A stretch of DNA of 37,683 nucleotides from positions 1 to 37,683 of the forward strand of contig CAJJNP010000009.1 of NCBI GenBank assembly GCA_905193145.1. The letters are read 5' to 3'. The position numbers and the translations under genes are program-made. Below the pieces are notes generated by a model. That model saw only the letters and a list, made by a program, of their open reading frames with translations. It made no database searches and was not told the DNA's origin. Origin of the DNA: an uncultured Odoribacter sp. (GTDB lineage Bacteria > Bacteroidota > Bacteroidia > Bacteroidales > Marinifilaceae). Below are positions 7,773 to 17,358 of this stretch, piece after piece (positions within the stretch are counted from its first letter, which is position 1; each line of letters starts with the position of its first letter).

Positions 7773-10541
7773 TTAAATAACAACGTTGATAATTTTCTTT
7801 GGGACGATAATCATTTTGCGGATTTCTTTGCCATCTAGCCATTTTTTTGCATCTGGTGAAGCTTTGACAGCAGTCTCTATCTCTGCATTGGTTGCTGTTA
7901 GAGGCATAGAGAGTTTGAAACGGACTTTACCATTGAATGATACCGGATATTCGAAGTTATCTTCTGTAAGATATTTTTCTTCCCATTTAGGAAAGGTTGC
8001 AGTGGTAATGCTATTGGTATGTCCTAATAAATGCCATACTTCTTCTGCAATGTGTGGAGCATAAGGAGCAATGGCTATTACTAGAGGTTCGAGAATAGCC
8101 CGTTTGTTACATTTTAAAGCACCTAATTCATTAACACAAATCATGAAAGCCGGAATAGAAGTATTGAATGAGAAGTTTTCAATATCAAATTCTATTTTCT
8201 TTAGTGTTTTATGTAATATTTTCAGTTCCTCTTTTGTGGGAGTTTCTTCGCTGACTGCAAAGTTTTCTCCTTGAAGATAAAGACGCCAAAATTTACGAAG
8301 GAATTTATAAACACCGTCTATACCCTGGGTATCCCAAGGTTTGTGAGCCTCAAGAGGCCCAAGGAACATTTCATATAGGCGTAAGGTGTCAGCACCGAAT
8401 TGTGCTATGATATCATCTGGATTGACAACATTGAACATCGATTTTGACATCTTTTCAATAGCCCAGCCACAGATATATTTGCCGTCTTCCAAGATGAATT
8501 CTGCATTTGCAAATTCAGGCATCCAATGTTTGAAGGCTTCAAGGTCTAGAATGTCGTTGTGTACAATATTTACATCAACATGAATTTCTGTCGTTTCATA
8601 TTGTTTTTTTAAGCCGGCAGATACGTATTTGTTGGTACCTACAATGCGATATACAAAATTAGAGCGTCCTTGAATCATCCCTTGGTTGATAAGTTTTTTA
8701 AAGGGCTCAGATTCGCATACGACACCTAAATCATATAAGAACATATTCCAAAAACGAGAATAAATCAAGTGTCCGGTTGCATGTTCGGCTCCGCCTAAAT
8801 ATAAATCTACATTACGCCAATATTGGTTGGCTTCTTTGCCTACAAGTGTTTTATCATTATGAGGGTCCATGTAACGTAAGTAATAGGCAGAGGAACCGGC
8901 AAAGCCTGGCATGGTATTCAACTCAATCGGGAAACCTTCTTTTGTTGTCCAGTTTTTTGCACGTCCCAGTGGAGGTTCTCCGCTTTCAGTCGGTAGATAT
9001 TTGTCAATTTCTGGTAATTCTAATGGAAGTTTAGATTCGTCCATCATGTAAGGCATTCCCTCTTTGTAATATACCGGGAACGGCTCTCCCCAATAGCGTT
9101 GGCGGCTGAATATAGCATCGCGAAGGCGATAGTTGATTTTGCTTTTTCCGATACCTCGCTTTTCAACTTCTTCAGCTATAAAACGGATAGCTTCTTTTAC
9201 ATCCATTCCATTAATGGCTCGGCTATTGATCATCTTTCCTTCTTTCGCATCGTAAGAGCTTTCGCTTAAATCAATCGGTTGCCCATTGTCTATTACAGGA
9301 ATGATGGGTAAATTGAATTTACGTGCAAAAGCATAGTCTCGGCTGTCGTGAGCAGGTACTGCCATGATTGCTCCGGTGCCATAACCGGCCAGGACATACT
9401 CACTAATCCATACGGGTATAGCTTCGTTTGTGAATGGATTGATTGCATAGGATCCGGAAAAAACTCCTGTGACTGTTTTTACTTCGCTTTGGCGTTCGCG
9501 TTCTGTTCGCTTTGCAACATAATTTAAATACTCATTGACAGCATTTTCCTGTTGTGGAGTTGTAAGTTGTTTGACATATTCACTTTCTGGTGCCAATACC
9601 ATAAAACTTACACCATAGATGGTGTCAGGGCGAGTGGTGAATATTTTAAGTTGAATATCAGAATCTTTTACATTGAAAGTAACATCGGCTCCTTGTGAAC
9701 GTCCAATCCAATTACGTTGTATGTCTTTTAATGATTCTGACCAGTCAACAGAGTTCAACCCATCAAGTAGACGTTGGGCGTAAGCAGAAACGCGAAGCGA
9801 CCATTGGCGCATGTTTTTCTGAACAACGGGGTAGCCTCCACGAACAGACAGCCCGTCTTTGACTTCATCATTTGCTAATACTGTGCCTAATTGTGGACAC
9901 CAATTTACCATCGTATCTGCCAGATAGGCAATACGGTAGTTTAATAGTATATTTTGTTGCTTTTGTTCGCTCATGGCCTTCCATTCTGCAGCTGTGAAAG
10001 TTGGAGTTTCAGAACAAGCGGCATTAATGTGGGCATTGCCTTCAGCTGTAAAAGTTGTAACCAATTGCTCTATAGGTTCTGCTTTTTGAGTGTCCTTGTT
10101 AAACCAATGGTTGAACATTTGGATAAAAGCCCATTGTGTCCATTTGTAATATTGTGGATTGCAGGTACGAACTTCTCGACTCCAATCGTAAGAAAAACCG
10201 ATTTTATCTAGTTGTTCTCGGTAACGAGCAATATTTTTTTCAGTTGTGATAGCGGGATGTTGTCCTGTTTGGATGGCATATTGTTCTGCAGGCAATCCAT
10301 AAGCATCGTATCCCATAGGGTGGAGGACATTAAAACCTTTTAAACGCTTGTATCTGGAGTAGATATCTGATGCAATATATCCTAGTGGATGTCCTACGTG
10401 TAATCCGGCTCCGGAAGGGTACGGGAACATGTCCAGAACATAAAATTTGGGTTTTGAGGAATCCACCTCTACTTTATACGTTTGGTTTTCTCGCCAATAG
10501 TTTTGCCACTTTTGTTCTATTTCCTTGAAGTTGTATTCCAT
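7773..10541 (-). CDS. leuS: Leucyl-tRNA synthetase
   Basis: Class I aminoacyl-tRNA synthetase charging tRNA-Leu in the cytoplasm. At 922 aa it is the full length of Bacteroidetes LeuRS. The HIGH-type signature is HVGH at 48-51, followed by PLGYIASD. The CP1 editing domain, which hydrolyses mischarged tRNA, is present with its typical [17 protein letters not shown] block. The KMSKS signature starts at about residue 697 ([10 protein letters not shown]). The anticodon-binding helical domain and a C-terminal extension complete it. The start is the ATG at 10541 ([13 protein letters not shown], a typical LeuRS opening). The gene is convergent with DUF454 and divergent from the symporter. Confidence 0.97.
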   Translation of the reverse strand: MEYNFKEIEQKWQNYWRENQTYKVEVDSSKPKFYVLDMFPYPSGAGLHVGHPLGYIASDIYSRYKRLKGFNVLHPMGYDAYGLPAEQYAIQTGQHPAITTEKNIARYREQLDKIGFSYDWSREVRTCNPQYYKWTQWAFIQMFNHWFNKDTQKAEPIEQLVTTFTAEGNAHINAACSETPTFTAAEWKAMSEQKQQNILLNYRIAYLADTMVNWCPQLGTVLANDEVKDGLSVRGGYPVVQKNMRQWSLRVSAYAQRLLDGLNSVDWSESLKDIQRNWIGRSQGADVTFNVKDSDIQLKIFTTRPDTIYGVSFMVLAPESEYVKQLTTPQQENAVNEYLNYVAKRTERERQSEVKTVTGVFSGSYAINPFTNEAIPVWISEYVLAGYGTGAIMAVPAHDSRDYAFARKFNLPIIPVIDNGQPIDLSESSYDAKEGKMINSRAINGMDVKEAIRFIAEEVEKRGIGKSKINYRLRDAIFSRQRYWGEPFPVYYKEGMPYMMDESKLPLELPEIDKYLPTESGEPPLGRAKNWTTKEGFPIELNTMPGFAGSSAYYLRYMDPHNDKTLVGKEANQYWRNVDLYLGGAEHATGHLIYSRFWNMFLYDLGVVCESEPFKKLINQGMIQGRSNFVYRIVGTNKYVSAGLKKQYETTEIHVDVNIVHNDILDLEAFKHWMPEFANAEFILEDGKYICGWAIEKMSKSMFNVVNPDDIIAQFGADTLRLYEMFLGPLEAHKPWDTQGIDGVYKFLRKFWRLYLQGENFAVSEETPTKEELKILHKTLKKIEFDIENFSFNTSIPAFMICVNELGALKCNKRAILEPLVIAIAPYAPHIAEEVWHLLGHTNSITTATFPKWEEKYLTEDNFEYPVSFNGKVRFKLSMPLTATNAEIETAVKASPDAKKWLDGKEIRKMIIVPKKIINVVI

Positions 10542-10617
10542 ATTGTATTACTTTGTATTACTACTGTTAGGATATATTTTATTGAAAAGGTTTATAAAGA
10601 TAAAAAATATTAGTTGA

Positions 10618-10625
10618 CAAAGATA
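10618..10625 (-). promoter_or_regulatory. Candidate leuS promoter (-7 element)
   Basis: The reverse complement reads TATCTTTG, a perfect TAnnTTTG. It implies a leader of roughly 70 nt before leuS. No convincing -33 element is seen. Confidence 0.5.
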
Positions 10626-10684
10626 TGAATTTTGTTGATGTTATATAGCGAATAGAATGAATTTAAGATAATTTCGCAGTATAG

Positions 10685-10716
10685 TTGTAGTTGCAGAATG
10701 AACAATATTATCTTTG
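10685..10716 (+). promoter_or_regulatory. Candidate promoter for the symporter gene
   Basis: TATCTTTG at 10709-10716 is a perfect -7 element, with TTG at 10685-10687 at an acceptable distance (21 bp). The start codon at 10746 lies about 30 nt downstream. Confidence 0.6.
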
Positions 10717-10745
10717 TAAAAATTAAATATCATAAATGAAGTAAT

Positions 10746-12203
10746 ATGACGACAGGGTTAATTGCAATAATATTATTAGCCTATTTTGGTTTGTTGATAA
10801 TTGTCAGTTTTTTCACTGGACGAAAATCTGATAGCGAAACATTTTTTACTGGTAATAGGGCATCTCCATGGTATTTGGTGGCTTTTGGGATGATTGGAGC
10901 TTCACTTTCCGGGGTAACTTTTATTTCTATACCGGGCGAAGTAGGAAATAGTGCATGGACTTATCTTCTTGTGGTATTAGGAAATTGCGTGGGATACATT
11001 GTGATAGCAATGCTCTTATTGCCTTTGTTTTATCGCCTTAATTTGATTTCTATTTATTCGTGGTTAGGTACACGATTAGGGGAAAGTGCTCGTTTAACCG
11101 GTTCGTTTTTCTTTATTTTGTCTCAGCTGGTAGGAGCTTCATTCCGTTTGTTTTTGGTCGTTGGAGTATTGCAATTAGTTTTATTTGATTCATTGGGAAT
11201 ACCCTTTGCAGCGACTGTTTTTATAACAATTGGATTAGTATGGATATATACATTCCGAGGAGGAATCAAGACCATTGTGTGGACGGATGCTTTGCAGACA
11301 GTGTTTATGTTGATTTCTGTTATATTGACAATTGTGATTGTTTGTCGAGAACTTGACTTGAATGTCGGGTCTATGATAGCGATGGTACACGGAAGCGAGT
11401 TGTCTAGTATCTTTGATTTTGATTGGCATTCGGAACATAATTCGATAAAACAGTTTATCGCTGGAATAGCTATTACAGTAGCTTTGAATGGATTGGACCA
11501 AAATATGATGCAGAAAAATTTGACATGTAAATCCGTGCAAGCATGCCGGATAAATATGTTTTCTTTTTCTGGAATGTTTTTGTTAGCTAATATTTTATTT
11601 TTGACATTAGGTGTTTTATTATATAGTTATGCTGCTTGTAATGGTATTAAATTACCTTCAAAAACAGATGATGTATTTGCTTTTTTGACATTGAATTATT
11701 TTGGGTTGGCAGCAGGAATTTTTTTCCTATTAGGAATTACAGCTGCGGCTTATTCATCAGTGGACTCTTCGTTGACAGCTTTGACGACTTCTTTTTCAAT
11801 TGATTTTTTAAAATTAGATCCTAAAGATAGCGGGCAGCGCGACAAGCGTGTTTGGGTTCATGTATTTTTTTCGTTATTGATGTGTTTGGTTATAGTCCTT
11901 TTTCGGGAATTAAATGATAGTAGTGTTATAAATACGTTGTTTAAGGCTGTTGGATATACTTATGGACCTATATTGGCTTTATTTGCATTTGGAATGTTGA
12001 CGAGGTATAATGTTAAGCAGCGTTGGGTGCCATTGGTTTGTATCTTGTCTCCGGTTTTATCATATGTTATTAATTGTAATTCTGAAGAATGGTTGTGGGG
12101 GTATCATTTTGGTTTTGAAATTCTTTTGTTGAATGCTTTTATATGTTTTGTTGGGCTGTTTTTTGTGCGTGTTAAAGGGAAAAGCGTGGTAGGGATAAGT
12201 TAA
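10746..12203 (+). CDS. Sodium:solute symporter (SSS family)
   Basis: Cytoplasmic-membrane secondary transporter of 485 aa with about 13 hydrophobic segments. It carries SSS family marks: an N-terminal TM followed by FFTGNRASPWYLVAFGMIGASLSG, the conserved stretch holding the sodium-site region; the YTFRGGIKTIVWTD motif near residue 170; and AAYSSVDSSLTALTTS near residue 340. It would import a small solute (sugar, carboxylate, amino acid or similar) with Na+. The substrate cannot be inferred, because the only downstream neighbour is a SPOR lipoprotein. It has its own promoter and a 33-bp gap to the SPOR gene, so the two may be co-transcribed. Confidence 0.9.
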   Translation: MTTGLIAIILLAYFGLLIIVSFFTGRKSDSETFFTGNRASPWYLVAFGMIGASLSGVTFISIPGEVGNSAWTYLLVVLGNCVGYIVIAMLLLPLFYRLNLISIYSWLGTRLGESARLTGSFFFILSQLVGASFRLFLVVGVLQLVLFDSLGIPFAATVFITIGLVWIYTFRGGIKTIVWTDALQTVFMLISVILTIVIVCRELDLNVGSMIAMVHGSELSSIFDFDWHSEHNSIKQFIAGIAITVALNGLDQNMMQKNLTCKSVQACRINMFSFSGMFLLANILFLTLGVLLYSYAACNGIKLPSKTDDVFAFLTLNYFGLAAGIFFLLGITAAAYSSVDSSLTALTTSFSIDFLKLDPKDSGQRDKRVWVHVFFSLLMCLVIVLFRELNDSSVINTLFKAVGYTYGPILALFAFGMLTRYNVKQRWVPLVCILSPVLSYVINCNSEEWLWGYHFGFEILLLNAFICFVGLFFVRVKGKSVVGIS

Positions 12204-12236
12204 GTTGTATTGTGTAATCAAATATAAATTTTCATT

Positions 12237-12638
12237 ATGAGAACTATTATTATTTTATTGTCTTTGTTGGTTGTAGGATTGCTAACATCTTGCCAACAGA
12301 AGAAAAATAAAGCAGCCTTGACTGATCAAAAAGTAGAAATTGCAAAACCTTCGTCGGAAAAAACTGTAGAGACCATTTCTGAATTAGAAAAAACAGAGAA
12401 ATCTGTAAAACAAATGAATTATTATGTAGTAGCTGGTTGTTTTGAATTTAAAGAGAATGCAGAACGATTGAATCAATTGCTGATATCAAAGGGTTTTAAA
12501 TCACAGATATTGCCATTTTATAATTTAAATATGGTGACATATAGTGGCTATGAAACACGGGAAGAAGCTCAAGCTGCTTTAAATCAAATGGTCTTACAGC
12601 CTGGCAAGGAAATGCTTTGGGTGTACCCATTGAAGTAG
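12237..12638 (+). CDS. SPOR-domain lipoprotein
   Basis: Small lipoprotein of 133 aa. The signal peptide ends in the lipobox LTSC with Cys at 19, followed by a Lys/Glu-rich linker (about 20-58) and a C-terminal SPOR domain from about residue 60. That domain has the pattern YYVVAGCFEFKENAERLNQLL, then the middle SQILPFYNLNMVTYSGY and EEAQAAL. SPOR domains bind glycan strands lacking stem peptides at the division septum, so a role in cell division or peptidoglycan remodelling is likely. It follows the symporter by 33 bp and is convergent with prs. Confidence 0.85.
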   Translation: MRTIIILLSLLVVGLLTSCQQKKNKAALTDQKVEIAKPSSEKTVETISELEKTEKSVKQMNYYVVAGCFEFKENAERLNQLLISKGFKSQILPFYNLNMVTYSGYETREEAQAALNQMVLQPGKEMLWVYPLK

Positions 12639-12701
12639 TCTAATATATCAGCTTATGGTGCTTATATCGAAATAAGTCTGTGTAAAATATTTTGCAAAAA
12701 A

Positions 12702-12736
12702 GATGAGCTAAGCTTATAAATCAAGCTTGGCTCATC
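12702..12736 (-). terminator. prs rho-independent terminator
   Basis: A 14-bp stem with one G-U pair (arms 12702-12715 and 12723-12736) and a 7-base loop. On the minus strand it is followed by a run of six T, so it best serves prs. It may also stop the SPOR transcript coming from the other side. Confidence 0.85.
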
Positions 12737-12755
12737 TAGTATAAAGTAACACCTT

Positions 12756-13694
12756 TTATAAAATAAAGTGTTCACTGATAGATCTGTGTTCTACGACATT
12801 GCGGATGGTCTCTGCAAACAAATCTGCTACAGAAATGACACGTATTTTCGAACATTCCTGACGCTGCGGAATCGAGTCTGTGAATACAACTTCGTCCAAG
12901 GCAGATTTTTCAATGTTCTCGTAAGCTTTTCCTGAAAGTACGGCATGTGTTGCTACTGCACGCACACTCTTGGCTCCTTTTTCTTTCAAAATATCTGCAG
13001 CCTTACAAATGGTGCCGGCGGTGTCAATCATATCATCTACAATGACAATATTTTTATCACGGACATCACCGATTACTTTCATATCAGCCACTTCGTTTGG
13101 TCTTTCGCGAGTTTTGTGACAGATAATCAAGCCGCTATCAAAGAATTTAGCCCACGAATTAGCACGTTTTGAACCACCGATGTCGGGGGAAGCAATAGCC
13201 AGATTTTCCAATTTCAGAGAGCGGATGTAAGGAGCCAAAACGGTTGAGCCATAAAGATGGTCTACCGGAATGTCAAAGAATCCCTGAATCTGGTCTGCAT
13301 GCAAGTCCATGGTCATGATGCGGTCAACGCCGGCAGCATGCAGAAGGTTTGCTACTAATTTTGCACCGATGGCTACACGTGGACGGTCTTTTCGGTCCTG
13401 ACGGGCAAAGCCAAAATAAGGAATTACTGCAATTACTTTGTATGCTGATGCACGTTTTGCTGCATCAATCATCATCAGCAATTCCATGAGGTTGTCACTG
13501 GGCGGGAAAGTCGATTGTACAATGAAGACATGGTCACCACGAACTGTTTCATCGTAGGAAGTCGCAAATTCTCCGTCACTAAAATGCATAAAGGTCTTTT
13601 GTCCGAGTTCCAGATTCAATGAATCAGAAATCTTTTCAGCAATGTATTTGCTGTTTTCCCCGGAAAAAATCTTAACTTCGGAAAGATTTGACAT
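12756..13694 (-). CDS. prs: Ribose-phosphate pyrophosphokinase
   Basis: Makes PRPP from ribose 5-phosphate and ATP, the shared precursor of purines, pyrimidines, histidine, tryptophan and NAD. At 312 aa it is full length. The ATP-loop residues appear as FARQDRKDRPR, the signature DLHADQIQGFF follows RIMTM, and the PRPP-binding loop reads VIVDDMIDTAGT. The opening NLSEVKIFSGENSKYIAEKI and the FSDGE region (HFSDGEFAT) are typical class I PRPP synthase. Start is the ATG at 13694. It is divergent from the M20 peptidase. Confidence 0.96.
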   Translation of the reverse strand: MSNLSEVKIFSGENSKYIAEKISDSLNLELGQKTFMHFSDGEFATSYDETVRGDHVFIVQSTFPPSDNLMELLMMIDAAKRASAYKVIAVIPYFGFARQDRKDRPRVAIGAKLVANLLHAAGVDRIMTMDLHADQIQGFFDIPVDHLYGSTVLAPYIRSLKLENLAIASPDIGGSKRANSWAKFFDSGLIICHKTRERPNEVADMKVIGDVRDKNIVIVDDMIDTAGTICKAADILKEKGAKSVRAVATHAVLSGKAYENIEKSALDEVVFTDSIPQRQECSKIRVISVADLFAETIRNVVEHRSISEHFIL

Positions 13695-13739
13695 AATTTA
13701 GCCGTTTCAAATAGTTATGTATATAGTCCTTTCTGTCGA

Positions 13740-13747
13740 CAAAAGTA
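13740..13747 (-). promoter_or_regulatory. Candidate prs promoter (-7 element)
   Basis: The reverse complement reads TACTTTTG, matching TAnnTTTG, and lies 45 bp before the prs ATG. No clear -33 element is visible. Confidence 0.5.
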
Positions 13748-13840
13748 AGGAATTAATTGTGAATAGAGAATTGAAATTTGAAATTTCTTCGATTTGGCAG
13801 CTTTTTGTTGATTTGCTTTTTATTTTTGACTATTTCCTTT

Positions 13841-13848
13841 TATCTTTA
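13841..13848 (+). promoter_or_regulatory. Candidate M20 peptidase promoter (-7-like element)
   Basis: TATCTTTA differs from TAnnTTTG only at the last base and lies 54 bp before the ATG at 13903. If it is used, translation cannot begin at the upstream in-frame codons that extend the ORF to 13717. Confidence 0.4.
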
Positions 13849-13902
13849 TACCGTTTCAATTGTATCTATATTAATTTTAAACCAAATTATAAAACAGAAT
13901 CT

Positions 13903-15267
13903 ATGATAACGATAGAGCAGTACTTGGAAGAAAATAAAGAACGTTTTCTGAATGAGTTGTTTGAATTGATCCGTATCCCTTCGATATCTTCGCAGGCTGA
14001 GCACAAACCGGATATGTATAAATGTGCAGAAAAATGGAAATCATTGCTGTTGGCGGCAGGTGCTGACCGTGCTGAGGTATATGAAACTGCAGGCAATCCT
14101 GTTACTTATGGTGAGAAAATCATTGATCCGGCTTTACCTACCGTTTTAGTGTACGGCCATATGGATGTAATGCCTGTTGATCCGATTGACTTGTGGCACA
14201 CAGATCCTTTTGAACCTGTTATAAAAGACGGTAAAATTTGGGCACGTGGAGCTGATGATGATAAAGGACAGTCTTTTATGCATGCCAAGGCATTTGAATA
14301 TATGGTAGCTACCGGTACTTTGAGGTGTAATGTGAAATTTATGCTCGAAGGAGAGGAAGAAATCGGTTCTCCGAGCCTTCCTGAATTTTGCCGCAAATAC
14401 AAGGATATGCTAAAAGCAGATATTATCCTGGTTTCTGATACAAGCATGATTGCTCATGACACTCCTTCTATTACAACAGGTCTGCGTGGTTTGGCTTATT
14501 GGGAAGTGGAAATGACCGGTCCGAATGCAGACTTGCACTCTGGTATATTTGGCGGTGCCGTAGCCAATCCAATCAATGTATTGTGCAAGATGATTGCCGA
14601 TATGATAGATGAGCATGGACATATTACAATACCGGGATTTTATGATGACGTCTTGGAAGTAAGCGCAGAAGAAAGAGCTAAAATGGCTAAAGCTCCGTTT
14701 GACTTGGATGCTTATCAGAAATCTTTGGGAATAAAAGCAGTGCATGGAGAAGAGGGCTTTTCTACAAATGAACGTACCGGAATACGTCCTACCTTTGATG
14801 TTTGCGGTATTTGGGGAGGATATACAGGAGAAGGAGCAAAAACAGTATTGCCATCAGTTGCACATGCAAAAATCAGCAGTCGTTTGGTTCCCAATCAGAA
14901 ACACGATAAGATAGCAAAGATGTTCAAAGAATATTTTGAGTCGATTGCTCCTGAATATGTGAAATTGAAAGTTGAATATCTGCACGGAGGTCCGTCTTAT
15001 GTGTGCCCGATAGACTTGCCGGCTTACAAGGCTGCGGAAAAAGCATACGAAGAAGTATATGGTAAACAACCGGTGCCTGTACGTTCCGGTGGAAGTATTC
15101 CAATCATTGCAACGTTTGAAGAAGTGTTAGGTATCAAATCTATTTTGATGGGCTTTGGCTTAGGTTCTGATGCAATCCACTCTCCGAATGAAAATTATCC
15201 GTTGGAACAATTCTTTAACGGTATTCGTACAATTCCGAAATTCTATAAGTATTTTACTGAGAAATAA
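13903..15267 (+). CDS. M20 family metallopeptidase (dipeptidase-like)
   Basis: Di-zinc peptidase of 454 aa from the ATG at 13903 (MITIEQYLEENK). The frame stays open to 13717, but those extra residues are low-complexity and cover the promoter region. Metal and catalytic motifs of the M20 fold are present: YGHMDVMP with the first His and the catalytic Asp, ARGADDDKGQ with the bridging Asp, LEGEEEIGSPS with the catalytic Glu pair, LVSDTSM, and the C-terminal DAIHSPNE His. The dimerisation lid (LHSGIFGGAVANP) lies between. This matches the CNDP/PepV-like dipeptidase branch, probably cytoplasmic, as no signal peptide is seen. Monocistronic, closed by the terminator at 15293. Confidence 0.92.
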   Translation: MITIEQYLEENKERFLNELFELIRIPSISSQAEHKPDMYKCAEKWKSLLLAAGADRAEVYETAGNPVTYGEKIIDPALPTVLVYGHMDVMPVDPIDLWHTDPFEPVIKDGKIWARGADDDKGQSFMHAKAFEYMVATGTLRCNVKFMLEGEEEIGSPSLPEFCRKYKDMLKADIILVSDTSMIAHDTPSITTGLRGLAYWEVEMTGPNADLHSGIFGGAVANPINVLCKMIADMIDEHGHITIPGFYDDVLEVSAEERAKMAKAPFDLDAYQKSLGIKAVHGEEGFSTNERTGIRPTFDVCGIWGGYTGEGAKTVLPSVAHAKISSRLVPNQKHDKIAKMFKEYFESIAPEYVKLKVEYLHGGPSYVCPIDLPAYKAAEKAYEEVYGKQPVPVRSGGSIPIIATFEEVLGIKSILMGFGLGSDAIHSPNENYPLEQFFNGIRTIPKFYKYFTEK

Positions 15268-15292
15268 GCAAAATACAGACAATTTGAATAAT

Positions 15293-15326
15293 GAGGTTTG
15301 GAAGTTTTTCTTTCAAACCTCTTTTT
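15293..15326 (+). terminator. Terminator after the M20 peptidase
   Basis: The stem GAGGTTTG (15293-15300) pairs with CAAACCTC (15314-15321) and is followed by TTTTT, a standard rho-independent terminator for the plus strand. It sits between convergent genes. Confidence 0.85.
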
Positions 15327-16707
15327 ATAATGTAGTGTAAACAAAGAAGCGAGTACTCTGCTTGGCTGTTGGGATATGGATATGTTCCTTAATTGTCTGT
15401 ACTCGGGGACCGGTTAGAGTTATTTCGATTTGATTTTCAGCAGAATTTAATGGAACGCGGGCATAGGAAATAAGATAAGGCAATGTTTGCCAGTTGCGGG
15501 TATCTGCTTTTTCAGTGAGAGCGTTGGCAATGTTGACGGCAAAACCTAGCCATTCATTCTTTTTGGAAGCCATTTGTTTTATTCCTTGTTTGATGGCAAC
15601 CCTTAATAATGAGGTCGATAATTCTCGTAACATGCGATCGTTCAGTGTTTTGAAAGCTATTTGATTGATGTCTTCTGCTTTTTGTAACGGATAATTGATG
15701 CCGTTATATTCGATGACTCCACGGATAAATTGCAGGGGACGTTCTTGGTATTTGGGAAATACGACACGTACAATATTCACATCTGCCAATGAATTGCGGT
15801 CGGAGTCGGTATATCCGTTTCCCCAAAAGAAGGGTAGGGCAAGTCCTAATTCCTGATTTTGGAATACAATTCCTCCGACACCTTTATCGATTTTGGTAAA
15901 GGTAAGCCCCCATTCGGTTTTGACCGGTCCAAGCCCATTTAACCAAAACATAACCAACTCCCCGTCTTGTGATGATGGTTGTGGTGTGTATTTTTGGTGG
16001 AATTCTTTTTCATATAGGGCCAATTCATTGGTAAATCCCAGTTTGTGCGCTGTACGCAGTAAATCCTGCTTTAATTGTTCCGGAGCTGTCAGACCGAAAT
16101 TTTTGGCATAGTCGCTTTGGTAAATATTGTAGGCATTTCGATAAGCGATGAAAGCATCGTTCGTGTTGCCTGAGGCATCATAAATCAAACCCATTAAAAG
16201 ATGGGCAAATGCATCTTGTTGATACCGGTTTTTATGGTCCGGATATTTATCGTTTAATTGTTGAAGTCGGATATTGATTTTGCGGGCTTCTACAAGAGCG
16301 TCTTCCATGTTATTCATCCGGAGATAATTCATAGCTTTGTAGACATTAATCATAATGACTTCAAAATCTTCCGGTCGATAGGGGCGAACTTCAGGATTTG
16401 AGACGAGAGCTGTTATTTCCAGCAGGGCGTTCCGTCTTTGCTCTTCTGTTAATAGCTCTGCCGTTTCAAAAGCTTTATTGCTTTCTTCTGTCTGCCCCAG
16501 CATGAAATTGACATATCCCAGATTAAGGAAATAAAGAATTTTATTTTTGTCGCGCGATTGCTTCTTGTCTTTATGTAAAATTTTCCCCGCTTGCTCAAAA
16601 TTTCCCATACTTACAGCTTGTTGGAATGCTGCATTCCGTTGGTGCCAGGTGGCACATCCGGAAAGTAGGAAGAAAGCTGTACATAAAACACCAAGTAGCA
16701 ATCGCAT
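15325..16707 (-). CDS. COG3014-like TPR lipoprotein
   Basis: Lipoprotein of 460 aa: signal peptide with lipobox LSGC, Cys at residue 18. The N-terminal half (about 25-215) is helical and looks like TPR-type repeats (QQAVSMGNFEQAGKILHKD, then NLGYVNFMLGQTEESNKAFETAE). A second half is of mixed structure and contains EWGLTFTKIDKGVGGIVFQ. The pattern is that of the COG3014 family, usually found beside LpoB-like lipoproteins. The molecular role is not established; its position suggests service to peptidoglycan synthesis or outer-membrane assembly. Last gene of the four-gene minus-strand envelope operon; 23 bp separate it from the LpoB-like gene. Confidence 0.75.
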   Translation of the reverse strand: MRLLLGVLCTAFFLLSGCATWHQRNAAFQQAVSMGNFEQAGKILHKDKKQSRDKNKILYFLNLGYVNFMLGQTEESNKAFETAELLTEEQRRNALLEITALVSNPEVRPYRPEDFEVIMINVYKAMNYLRMNNMEDALVEARKINIRLQQLNDKYPDHKNRYQQDAFAHLLMGLIYDASGNTNDAFIAYRNAYNIYQSDYAKNFGLTAPEQLKQDLLRTAHKLGFTNELALYEKEFHQKYTPQPSSQDGELVMFWLNGLGPVKTEWGLTFTKIDKGVGGIVFQNQELGLALPFFWGNGYTDSDRNSLADVNIVRVVFPKYQERPLQFIRGVIEYNGINYPLQKAEDINQIAFKTLNDRMLRELSTSLLRVAIKQGIKQMASKKNEWLGFAVNIANALTEKADTRNWQTLPYLISYARVPLNSAENQIEITLTGPRVQTIKEHIHIPTAKQSTRFFVYTTL

Positions 16708-16730
16708 GGCAGATAAATATAATTATATTA

Positions 16731-17336
16731 TTAGAAAGCTCGGTCGCTGACCTGTTTTTTGATTTTCTTGTCTCCCATCCACACGACTTCGTTGGTTTCA
16801 AGATTGGTGAGTTCCAAATCTATCTGATAATATACGACTTTATTTTTCTTATATGCATCAACGATGCTGTTGATTGTACCTTGCAGCATGAAATCGGCTC
16901 CCAGTTCCAGACCCCATTTTTTTGCAGTCTCTGCAGAGGTATATCCCTGATTTTGTTGTTCGCGCTCTACTCGTAATTCCTGACGTTTTTCACCGGCTTG
17001 AACTAAACGGACACTGCCGTTTTTGATGATGGCTTTCTCGATGTCTTTGATGAAAGTTTCTGAGCTGATGTGTTCGTGACTTTTGTTGGTTACGGTGCCT
17101 ACAACTACTACCGGGCGTTTGTTGGCATGTTGGCTTTCATATATTGGCAGCCAGCGGGCAGTCAGTAGATCGCTGATCATTTCTGCCGACACCAATTGCG
17201 AATCAGTGTCATTCCAGCGTCCGCTAAGGTCGACAACTTCATTTGAGTTGATTCGTGATACTTTGCGGTTGGCACATCCGCTTAATACTGTGGCTAATAC
17301 AAAAACCAGCATGATGGTATAAATACTCTTTTTCAT
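16731..17336 (-). CDS. LpoB-like penicillin-binding-protein activator lipoprotein
   Basis: Lipoprotein of 201 aa with lipobox LSGC (Cys21), then the motif VDLSGRWNDTDSQLVSAEMISDLL and PVVVVGTVTNKSHEHIS, which match the LpoB family (PF13036). The fold continues with FIKDIEKAIIKNGSVRLV and ADFMLQGTINSIVD. In E. coli LpoB activates the peptidoglycan synthase PBP1B from the outer membrane. Here the same periplasmic role is inferred from the family and from neighbours that act on the cell wall. Sits between the COG3014-like gene and the DUF1460 gene (22 bp gap), so very likely co-transcribed. Confidence 0.8.
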   Translation of the reverse strand: MKKSIYTIMLVFVLATVLSGCANRKVSRINSNEVVDLSGRWNDTDSQLVSAEMISDLLTARWLPIYESQHANKRPVVVVGTVTNKSHEHISSETFIKDIEKAIIKNGSVRLVQAGEKRQELRVEREQQNQGYTSAETAKKWGLELGADFMLQGTINSIVDAYKKNKVVYYQIDLELTNLETNEVVWMGDKKIKKQVSDRAF

Positions 17337-17358
17337 GATATTCTTGTTTTATGTTATA